Translations under genes and position numbers: made by a program
Notes under the pieces: generated by a model
Told to the model about the DNA's origin: nothing
What the model saw: the letters and a program-made list of their open reading frames with translations, nothing else
Databases searched by the model: none
NCBI GenBank assembly: GCA_907163375.1
Contig: CAJQUW010016121.1
Span: forward strand, 1-64,000
Direction of reading: 5' to 3'
From: Prostheceraeus crozeri
Taxonomy: Eukaryota; Platyhelminthes; Polycladida; Euryleptidae
Length of the DNA stretch: 64,000 bases
Shown here: positions 54,945-64,000 of the stretch, one piece after another
Position numbering within the stretch: the first letter of the stretch is position 1
Layout: every line of letters starts with the position of its first letter

Positions 54945-57900
54945 GTCGACGGGAGATCATTTTAGGTTTTCACAAATTAAGCAAAACTCCCCAAAGTTTC
55001 GTCGAAATTTATAATTTTAAAGTAAAAAGCAAATGCACTCCAGACGGGCCTTCGTCATCCTGCGCCTTCCGTCGATCGATGGTAACGGCCAAGATGCAAC
55101 AGTGTGAAGTTTTATTCTAATATGTGAGTTATGTTGATAAGAAGTTTATTGATTGCATCCGTGATTGTCGAACTGTGAAGAGAGATTGTAGTCTAGAAGT
55201 TCGTGTTTCCTGTTTATTGTAGGTTTCAGATGTGTTATTGCTTTTGCTTTTGCTTCTGCTATTGTTGTGTCTCGAGTGCTGAACAGATTATGAATGAAGC
55301 CGACCTGAAAATTACCAATGCCGCCTGTCCCCCTATGTTTCCCTTCACTTGCATGATGAGCTTTGGTCGATCAGCGGTCTATAGAATAGAAAGGTCTAGG
55401 ATAGAATAGTAAGAGAAGAATATAGTAATGCACTGTACAGGAATATGAGATTACTAAACTTAGCATGATATAGCGATTAAAAGGCATTCCGTCTTCTTAA
55501 TTTTCGTTAAGTGAATCCGAATCTACAGAAATTATTCTGTTAAGTATCAAAATCTGGAAGTTGTGGTTGTTGCATGATGAGGGAATCACAAATCAGATCT
55601 CTTCGTGAAATTTCCTTTTAGATGAAGTGTTTTCAAACTGATTTGGTCAAGAATTCTACTATCTACATTAAATAACGATATGTAACGTTTTGATGACTTC
55701 ATCATAATATTCGAGGGAGTGGCGCACAATTGAAGACAAACGAAAGAGGCCGACATTGTCAAAGTTATTTTTTCCATTTCTATATGAAGTACGGCATACT
55801 TTTGTGTGATTGACATTGCAAATTAGGCATTAAGATATGGGGATTGCAATAAACTACATGATTTTGCGGAAATTAGTAATGAATTGAAATTTTACATTAG
55901 TAAAGAATGAGGTTTTAGGGATATGCATATCATTACAGACTTTCATTTCTAGGATGATAACAAGGCACAGATAGCAGAACATGAAATAGAATTTACGTGC
56001 GGATTGAATTACCATAATTTAACATACGGATTTAACTCACAAAATGACTTTTAACTCACGTACAATGTCTCTTCTATAGTAATTAGAAGCATCATTCTAT
56101 TGAAGATTATCACATAAGTTGAGAAAACAATAACAAATTTTTCATCTCCGCTTCCAAAACTCGTTCTGCAGTGAATAAAATACCATTTGTCTCCAAATAC
56201 ATTCATGAATTCGAATTCATTGTTGATGAATATTGTTAAGGAATTTTGATATGCAATTGGTATGGACTCCAAATAATATTCAATTGATATGCAATAAGGC
56301 ATGGACTCCTAGATATTTTGTGGATGTCGATGACAGAAGGTCAGAATTGTCGGATAGCTATGTCGAGAGTCAGTCATTTCTCCTCAGTACCATCTGGTGT
56401 CAGGCAGGAGTGCGGTGCGGGAGGGGTGAAGCAAGCCGCGAGGCGACTTGACGTGGGTTAAATTTTTCAATTTCGTAAACAAGCCGTGAGCCATTTCTTC
56501 TGCCAAGTTCTTTTTACTTGGACGCGCGTCTCTCTGTGAACATCACCATTACGGTTCTGGACGAATATTCTGGACGCATGAGGACGCACCATCCCACGCC
56601 ACATCCGTTGTGAATGGAACTTAGCACAGATAAGAGCGACTCATGTAGCGAAATGTGTCAGCTTGGCTTTGACATTTGTTTAATGATATTTAAGGGTGCG
56701 TGTACTATCCTTTGCAAGTTCAAGTAATGTCTGTTGCTAAAAAGTCAGATGACTTTATTCGAAACAGAGTATTTGATTCTGTACAATACTCGTAGCAATT
56801 CAGTCTTTTACTCATATAAACATAATGCAAGAATAGTTTTCCAAAAATCCTTTTCTTTTTGGGCTTCATTATATTTAAGCTTCATACAAGGCGTCAGGAA
56901 TTCCACTTTGTAATTAGCAATTTTCTAAGTGGAAGAGATCGAATTCATGAGCAAACGATATAACCACAACTGTCGTGGTAGAAGCTCGATGACTTCCATT
57001 TCCATTTCCTGGGAATTTCAAGGACATTTCCTTGGATATTTCCACCATAGGAAATGCTCACAATTTATGTCTAATGATAGCTTTTCACTATTTACGAGTA
57101 ACAATTAATAATGCGCATGTACATGTATGGTTGCTTTCGATTTGTTCAAACTGCATGTATATACATGTGCAAGTCTTGCACGTCTACAGTATATGCTGAC
57201 CAAAAGAGAGCAAGAATTATGCATTTAATGAAGCATGATGTTTTCAATGATGAAGCTATCCAGGGTATGTTTGGATTTCTGCATCACTTACTCATCGAGT
57301 AGGTGGTGCAGAAATGAGCTGTGACCCTCCTAATGTTAGTTTAACCCGTAATTCCCTTTTTATCAAGTACTTGGAATCGATTTACCATATATACGAGAAT
57401 AAAAAAAAATGACAATGGATATGCATGCATATGCACTGTCGATAGTCAACAAGCAAGTTGTGTGAGTGACAGTGTAGAACGGGTAGAACGGCGACTAAAA
57501 GATATCTTGTACATTTTGACAGTAGTCTCATGATTCACTAATGTGTAGCTCTGATGCATAAAAATGCAGTCACAGATAAGCCGACAGCCATTTGACTGTG
57601 TCTCCTCGATATATGTGTGATAGGTCCTTCACTTCATCTGCATGTGAAATGCTCATGCGCAATCCTATGCAAAGGTGTTTTCACAGGTTTTAGATTGCTT
57701 TTGTAAACAAGTCATTTAATGCTTCAATCGTGGGTTGCAGATGCTTAATTTAGTTCTACAACTGATGATGCCTAACTTTTATTTTCACTTAATTGTCTGT
57801 GTAATTGATCAAGAAAGGAAATGGTCATTACAATGCAATGTGACAGATTTATAGCTAAATTTGAAAATCTTTGAATTTACATGTTGTGAGCATAAAGAGA

Positions 57901-58965
57901 CCGATGAGAAGCTTTCTTTCTCAAACCAAAATATAGATTTGGTGGAAATTTCCGTCTTCGTCAAGTTATTTTCATAAATCCACTCTGCTTACATCTGATA
58001 AGAATGTCATTAAAATAAAATTGACACATTCATATTCATGCTATGATCTATGTTTCAAACTGAAAACTGTAAAGTGCTGTAGGCTAGATTCATAATGTTA
58101 AAAAGCAAGTTTTTCTTAACTGCTTTTATTATTTCAATCTACTTATCAAATCTGATTTTTTAACTATCAGGGATATAAGGCAACGCGTCCATCTAAAACT
58201 AACTCTCATAATTTTGCGAACAGGAAATGAAGAACGGTATTACAAGATGTCTCTTCATATGTTTTGTTGAAAGTAAGAATTAACTGGGATTCTCTGTTTG
58301 AAGCCTCAATAGAAAAGCAGCAAGGAAACTTATTTTCATCTAGAAATCATGAATTAGCGGATGAACAAAAGAGGATAACGACGTTCGAGCTTTTTTACTC
58401 CTCTGCATATTTCAAACCTATCTTTCATTATTTGAAGGACAACATTGTTTACTTACTTAACCATTAAATTTCGGAAAGCAAAAACCACAAGCTAAAAACA
58501 AGTTTCTGCTTATTAAAGTGTTTTGGCATTACGGTCAAAGTTACCTACTGCGAAACTAAATTGGTGAAAAGTAATTACTATGTAGTAATGGACTCTGATT
58601 TAGCATGATAAGCGTTTGATAGATTATGATTGAAGATTTTGGAAATTTTTTGTTTAAGATATTGTTAGATTACACTTGACTATATTTTCAGTTTGTACCT
58701 GAATATATTCAAACATTATGAGTTTGTGGGGTTAGTCATTTATTTCATGATACGCAGGTTCTACTAAATTATGTTAGATGAGAGTAGTAGGCATATCTAT
58801 CTTAAACTCTGTACCATGTCATTTAGTATCCGTCCAATATCACAGAAAACTTAAATGACAAAACTTATTGATTGACTTATTCAGAGCCTGCATTCAAACA
58901 ATTTCGATATTTCAATTTATTAGTTGCATTAAACGAGATAGCTACAAATTGTATTAATTGTAATA
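54945..58965. other. Long gene-poor spacer
   Basis: Frames at 55203-55409, 55586-55816 (minus), 56051-56302 (minus), 56233-56451, 57111-57302 and 58264-58467 are short, with AT-rich composition and no domain. No repeats longer than simple words were noticed. Confidence 0.5.
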
Positions 58966-58968
58966 AAT

Positions 58969-59383
58969 GTACTTCAATTCTCCCCCCCCCACATTTCTGT
59001 TGTTGACACCCGCAAGTGTTGCATCGTCAACGATCTTCTCTTGCTCATACGGGCAGCCTCACTAACGTCGCATAGCGTTGAGTATGTGAGACTCCTCTTA
59101 TCTGACTTGTAGAACATTTACAGCCTCAGAATTAGACTACTGCTCGTCATTTGTCTGTAGACAACAATCACACGAAGTTCGTTACCACAGCTGTACCTTG
59201 TATTCTAACTGAGTATCCGAGGGACTAATCCTTCATCCCAGGGTTCAAGTAAGACTTCTCAGTCGTGCTGTGGTGTAACTCAGTGACAGATCAAGTCTAT
59301 TCTAAACCCAATGTGACTAACTTTGGCGAAATTCGATGATTTCGGAAAACTTGAAAAATGTGGGGGGGGGAGAATAGAAGTAC
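58969..59383. mobile_element. MITE with ~30-bp terminal inverted repeats containing a poly(C)/poly(G) run (415 bp)
   Basis: Left end GTACTTCAATTCTCCCCC...CACATTT; right end, in reverse, GTACTTCTATTCTCCCC...CACATTT. AATAAAT occurs just outside both ends (with three extra bases on the right), suggesting a target duplication. The interior is moderately GC-rich and non-coding. Confidence 0.7.
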
Positions 59384-59411
59384 CATAATAAATTCAACTG
59401 CTTATTAACTA

Positions 59412-59660
59412 TTCCTATTACTATACCTAGCCTACTGTCGATGTGCAAATTCTATTTGTATAACATCACAGAAGGAGCTTTACGTGGCAAAATATATCTG
59501 CTGCCATAAGCTCGGCCTTGTCATTTGGAAGATTTTGATGATTAAGACAGGGACAGAGTGCGTGACATGCGTCGACCAATATTTGGGCGACGCTTTTTGC
59601 TACTTACTATTCCTAGCCTGCTGTCGATGTTCAAATTCTGATGCTTATAACATTCTATTT
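59412..59660. repeat. Direct repeat ~190 bp apart
   Basis: TATTACTATACCTAGCCTAC followed by TGTCGATGTGCAAATTCTAT and TATAACATCA (59415-59468) recurs as ACTTACTATTCCTAGCCTGC, TGTCGATGTTCAAATTCTGA and TATAACATTC (59601-59655). Confidence 0.65.
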
Positions 59661-60100
59661 GGCAAAGCAGAGAACGTTACTTAAATAATGAGAAATCGAT
59701 TCATGAATTGATTCCAGCAATAAATTCAGATTACATGGGGGTTGTGAGACTTTAGATTGACGAAACTAGATAGGATTCCAGTGACTTTCACGAGGCACAA
59801 CATTCATGCGCAATCATAAATCTATTTGATATGTGCACTGTGGACCACTTCTTTCGTATGATATTAGAAAAGTTGCGTCTCCTTGTACAATACAGCAAGC
59901 ACTTCTTAATTTCGATAATCTTATTTCTATAGCCATCTCTTTATCCGTCATTTTCAGTTCAAAAATATTGAAGCTGTAAAGCTCTCTGATTCATTATTTG
60001 TAAGTAATAACCGCTGTTGCCGCATTTGTATTGCCTAACTTTCGTCTGACACAATTAATCTGTCACGTTTGGTATTGAATGGTTGAGGATTAAGTCAAGG

Positions 60101-60112
60101 ATGATAGACTGA
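60101..60112 (+). promoter_or_regulatory. Three-codon upstream ORF (Met-Ile-Asp-stop), paralogue 2
   Basis: ATGATAGACTGA ends 21 bases before the start codon of the second FAM69-like gene and is identical to the uORF at 19205-19216. Confidence 0.4.
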
Positions 60113-60133
60113 ATTGAACGCACAGCTCAATAC

Positions 60134-61396
60134 ATGATGCTATACCGGTTCCATAAACGAAACAGAAAGAAAATCATCGTTTTGATTATTCTGATTTTTC
60201 TACTCATTTATTGCAAAGTCTATTTTTCCAAATATATTTTGGAACGACCGATTAATCCGTGGATTGCTATAGTTATCAATATCAAATCAAATTCAAAGTA
60301 TCCTCGACTTCCGAAATCGATATTGGGGCTAACTGCTGATCCGACTGCGTGTTCTGAGCCAGAAATTACAGATGACGATGTATTGGACCTTTTCTACTCA
60401 AATCTTCAGTATTTGGCTGGCAGAGGTCGAAGATGTGACTTTTGTATGGGAAATAATGGCTGCAAGCTTCTAGATCAGTTGGTCGAAGAAAGGCCCCGTG
60501 TGATTCCAACTAAATCTAAACGAGTGAATATTCTTCTTTCTTCATCATCGGGGAATATCGTCGTCAAAGATTTGTCTTCAGACTTGGCTCATTTTCCTTC
60601 TCTGAGAGTAGTCAACCGCTGTTTGCGTCGACCACAATCAGGTTGCGGTGCACTCCATGCACGTCATGTCCAGAATCGCTGTCATTTTCAAAATCTTCAA
60701 GAAGTGATTGAAATAGCTTCATTTCATCATTTTTTCGCTGATATGGGATTTTCTTTTGACAGGACTTTCATTTTTAATATCCTCCTCAATCCAGTTTCTC
60801 TTCAACATTTGATTCAAGCGATGAATGGTCATACCAAAAGTCGATGGCGCTCAGCATGGCCGCTGATTGAACATCTCGGAGTTTGTGGGAATGTTGTCAT
60901 ATCGCAGTTTGTCGGATGTCCCATCTCAACTTTTCAGGATGCGGATTTAAATGCAAGAATTGCAATTGCGTTACGTGTGATGAATATGAGCGTTGCGTTG
61001 AATAAACACGGAGAAAGTGGATACTTGCTTTGGCCATCAGGAGTATCCTTGGATGATTTATCTTTGAGTAAACGAGGAAAGGTATACTTAATAGATGGTG
61101 ACCACATGCGATTATTGTCACCACGACCTCTTCGTGCTCTTCGATACAAAATGACAGATGAATATAGATGGAACTGTGTGTCGAAAGGGGACCAGCTACT
61201 TCACCAAATTCTAGAACTACTCTTTCAAAACCAAACAACTTCACTGTTACCTGACGTTCAACTTCCGCTTCAACTTTCTACACCTGACAGACTGAGTTGG
61301 GTGAAAATGAGTTCAACTGGAAGAGAGAGGCATTTTGAATCAGTATTTTATGAACTGCTGAAAATGAAGGAGAACTCAGGAATTCAACCAACTTGA
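60134..61396 (+). CDS. FAM69/DIPK-like type II membrane protein (kinase-like fold), paralogue 2
   Basis: An intact 420-codon frame from ATG at 60134 (a second ATG follows at once). A very basic N-terminus (KRNRKK) precedes a hydrophobic anchor IIVLIILIFLLIYC (14-27). The lumenal Cys pattern matches paralogue 1: CSEPEITD, RRCDFCMGNNGCKLLDQL (99-116), CLRRPQSGCG, NRCHFQNL. LGVCGNVVISQFVGCP (248-263) and LDDLSLSKRGKVYLIDGDHM (306-325) correspond to the hinge and the catalytic/metal-binding region, with IDGD in the DFG position where paralogue 1 has IDTD. The N-terminal stalk is about 17 residues longer. Both genes are single-exon, on the same strand, about 40 kb apart, and diverged mainly in anchor and stalk. 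This fits an old tandem or retroposed duplication. Substrate unknown. A distant AATAAA is at 61747. Confidence 0.7.
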   Translation: MMLYRFHKRNRKKIIVLIILIFLLIYCKVYFSKYILERPINPWIAIVINIKSNSKYPRLPKSILGLTADPTACSEPEITDDDVLDLFYSNLQYLAGRGRRCDFCMGNNGCKLLDQLVEERPRVIPTKSKRVNILLSSSSGNIVVKDLSSDLAHFPSLRVVNRCLRRPQSGCGALHARHVQNRCHFQNLQEVIEIASFHHFFADMGFSFDRTFIFNILLNPVSLQHLIQAMNGHTKSRWRSAWPLIEHLGVCGNVVISQFVGCPISTFQDADLNARIAIALRVMNMSVALNKHGESGYLLWPSGVSLDDLSLSKRGKVYLIDGDHMRLLSPRPLRALRYKMTDEYRWNCVSKGDQLLHQILELLFQNQTTSLLPDVQLPLQLSTPDRLSWVKMSSTGRERHFESVFYELLKMKENSGIQPT

Positions 61397-61399
61397 CTT

Positions 61400-61925
61400 G
61401 TCGATGCTTCATTTTATAAGAAAAGTTTTTTATTTGAAAAAGCCGATGTCTTCAACCGAGGGTAAAATATAAACATGTCATCCATATTTGTATTGATTTT
61501 TTACCGTTGTTTAAAACTGTATTATAACTCCATGTGTTCGTAGAGTGGAGGGGGTTCGATTAAGCACTGATCGTACTATGAAATCATAATGCAGGTGCCA
61601 GAGAGCATCTAGCTTTAATACAGTTCCTATTTAAAGTAGGAGATTCCTTCAGAAGGAAAAACAGAGAGAAATGTTTTGATCTTTCTCAAAAATGCTTATT
61701 TAATCATTCTGACTTAAATAATATTATCTGACAGCAAAATGTGTCAAATAAAGATAAAAAAGAAAGATTGAATTCCAAAAAGTATGAGTCGTTTGTATAA
61801 AATCTGTATAGACAAGTAGATTCAAATGAAGAATCTACTTCATGTTTGGTCTTAGTTATAATGTGAATTATTAGTTGAATTATATTCAACGGCATGTGCA
61901 TAGTAGAGTGACATTGTAGCTATAT
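61400..61925. other. 3' flank of FAM69-like gene 2
   Basis: AT-rich. The first AATAAA is at 61747, about 350 bases after the stop, which may mark a long 3' UTR. No other feature. Confidence 0.4.
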
Positions 61926-61929
61926 TGAT

Positions 61930-62045
61930 GATGGCTTAACTACTCCCTCTTACTGGGGACTTGGAAGGTGCTGACACATTCACATTTTAATATGGAAAGT
62001 TGTGATCTTTTAGATGCTATTCCTGACGACTTCCAATGACACTCC
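61930..62045 (-). mobile_element. tRNA-derived SINE, 5'-truncated copy
   Basis: On the - strand it shares TTGGAAGTCGTCAGGAA, GTGTCAGCACCTTCCAAG and AAGAGGGAGTAGTTAAG with the SINE at 33640-33862 but lacks the tRNA-like head. The middle has diverged. Confidence 0.7.
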
Positions 62046-62059
62046 ATCGACTTCATGCT

Positions 62060-64000
62060 GCTCTTTATTTAATATCACATTCGTTTATTTCCTTCACTGT
62101 TTGTGACCAATGCCCTTATCTATTTCCACCACTTTTATGTGTACAGTAGGCCTACATTGGCCGTCTCTATTGAACCTGTATGCGACGCTGTGTAGAATAC
62201 GTGTTAATGGAGCAACAGTGGGAGTGAGTGGTAGATAACGTCCAATTTTCGTGCCAAAACTAATAAATGTCAATTCGTTGCCACGTAAAGGCTACATTTA
62301 ATTCGTTTATGAATTGGTTAATTCAACGGTTACAACGAGTTTGTATTGTAAATCTTTACATGGATTGGAGAGCGTCACAAATTCTCATCTAGACTACTTC
62401 AATTGATTATTCAAATTGCCAAGAATCACTTTGTTTATTAATGAGTGCTGGAAGGATTTTCATCATCGCATGAGAATATGTTGTATTATATCAGAAAAGT
62501 CAATGTCAAAAGTGAATTGGACGTCTCATTAAAGATATTTATGATGCGTTTTATGTCACGCTAAACACTTAAAAGTCTCTCAAAAAATAATCGCTTGCGT
62601 TACAAGGGAAACATGAAAAAGCACTACAATAACACGAATTCGTGAAAACAAGTGAGGCTTCAACATCAAATGTTTCGGACAGCTAGATCGTCGTAAATTG
62701 CGAAAAATAATAAAAATAATAATGCGATGATGTCATCATGGTATACTTGACAGCACATAAAGCGAAAATTTTGGCGAACCATCTGTTTTTAATCTATTTA
62801 TTGCGGAAGAAAGAGCTCCCAGGTCAGCTATTGATTTGCGGTTAGCTTTAATAAGGGCCTAACCAGATTTAATGCACATGTAGTGTTCTAGATCATTTTA
62901 GGCCAGCTTCAAACCTATTTAATGCAGGATTCTGGTTACTTTGACTCAAGATTCCAAACGGATGTCACACACTCACAATGTGAGATTAGATTTGCATTTT
63001 GAAAATCATAAAATGCACATTAGTGCCAGCAATCACATCTAATTGATCTATTGGGCAATGATCTGCATCAGCAATCTAAATCAACTGTGAATCTCATAAT
63101 TTCGATAAAAATGCTGCTAGGACGTTTCAATGACACGCTTACGCGTGGTTGTATTCAGGATTTCACATAAAAAGCAGAACTCACCGTATGTTATGTCCAT
63201 TTATATGCAATATGATGACAATTTCTTCAAAAATTAAAACTGTGCAACAGAAAAAGTTGAACTGAGGTGGCCCAAAATCAAGGCTGGTCCCGTCCGGCAG
63301 CCGGAACCATCACATCTTTGGATCGACAAATGGCGAGACACGACTGCGGCGCGGATAATGGCTGGATATCGAAAGTAACTTGACGACTGATAATTGAAAT
63401 TCACACAATTTATCACGCACGTGGAAGAGTTGAGACGACGTAAAGATTTTTCAAACTGCTATCGCAGTAATTCCTAACTTGGATGTCTCAGAGCTACATA
63501 AGGATGCAAGGGAGGATTCTCATTACAAACTAATATCTTGTCAGTCATCAATTGACAGGTAGCATGCAGTGTAAACTGTGTACATAGCTAGATGGCTGCC
63601 GTCCTAAACATTGCCACAGTCCCCCACAGACAATATTAAACAATGCACAATTGACAGCCAAAGTATCAGACAAAAGTGGCTACTTTTCAATTTTGTATCA
63701 AATACTACAAGTTAAGTAATACAATAATCATTGCAAGTGTAGAATAGTACCTTGAATCTCTTCAACATCAGTCATTTATATATGTAGGCATTTCTTACCA
63801 CACCACATCCTCCATCTCACTCTCTCTCTCTCACACACACAAAATAGGGGGGGGCGCAGCGACAAATCATTATCTTCCACTATGCGACGCACCATGGACG
63901 AGTAATAGAATGTTCGTAAATCGTGAAGTTGCACCAAAAGATGCAAAAACGCAGTTGTTGGGAAAATCTTGATCTTTCATCCTTGCCACAAATTCAAAAT
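62060..64000. other. Spacer to the end of the window, with a TC/AC microsatellite
   Basis: No gene recognised; the minus-strand frame 63234-63416 has no domain. 63816-63841 is a TC run followed by an AC run, and 63847-63853 a G run. Confidence 0.5.

Overview
This is an AT-rich stretch of animal nuclear DNA from an unidentified, probably aquatic, invertebrate. Three features point that way: long gene-poor spacers, abundant and varied eukaryotic transposons, and three intronless membrane or secretory-pathway genes of metazoan families. These are an adhesion/Methuselah-type seven-helix receptor with a somatomedin-B module and two paralogues that look like the FAM69/DIPK kinase-like family. No bacterial operons, CRISPR arrays or rRNA genes were seen. 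All calls rest on reading the sequence; no database search was run.

Layout. 1-2.6 kb: remains of a Polinton/Maverick (adintovirus-like) element, with a broken virion-protein-like gene, an intact packaging-type ATPase and, on the opposite strand, a broken membrane protein. 2.6-4.1 kb: hairpins and a ~318-bp tandem repeat. 6.1-14.1 kb: a Penelope-like retroelement (PLE) cluster made of two partial tandem arrays placed head to head. It forms a ~3.17-kb inverted repeat and carries three identical hammerhead-ribozyme-like motifs. 14.6-16.6 kb: a decayed CR1/L2-type LINE that has lost its endonuclease and is preceded by a tRNA-Arg-like SINE head. 19.2-20.4 kb: first FAM69-like gene. 20.7-26 kb: nested non-autonomous DNA transposons around a decayed hAT-derived coding region. 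27.0-29.0 kb: the receptor gene. 31.5-43 kb: non-coding DNA with a hAT MITE (exact 8-bp duplication), foldbacks, a tRNA-derived SINE, composite repeats and a ~35-bp minisatellite. 43.6-45.7 kb: a complete but frameshifted hAT transposon with 8-bp duplication. 46.8-49.8 kb: a second LINE with intact ORF1 and endonuclease but damaged reverse transcriptase and an (ATT)n tail. 52.2-53.6 kb: tandem repeats and a ~750-bp near-perfect palindrome. 54.2-54.9 kb: RTE-type LINE fragment. 60.1-61.4 kb: second FAM69-like gene. The remainder is spacer with small repeats.

How the parts relate. The only host genes I can defend are the two FAM69-like paralogues and the receptor, each a single uninterrupted reading frame. 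The two paralogues share an identical three-codon upstream ORF (ATG ATA GAC TGA) just before their start codons, which suggests shared translational control or a retained duplicated leader. Everything else is mobile DNA at different stages of decay. The most unusual structure is the PLE cluster: all its copies share the same two reading-frame breaks and the same ribozyme-like fold.
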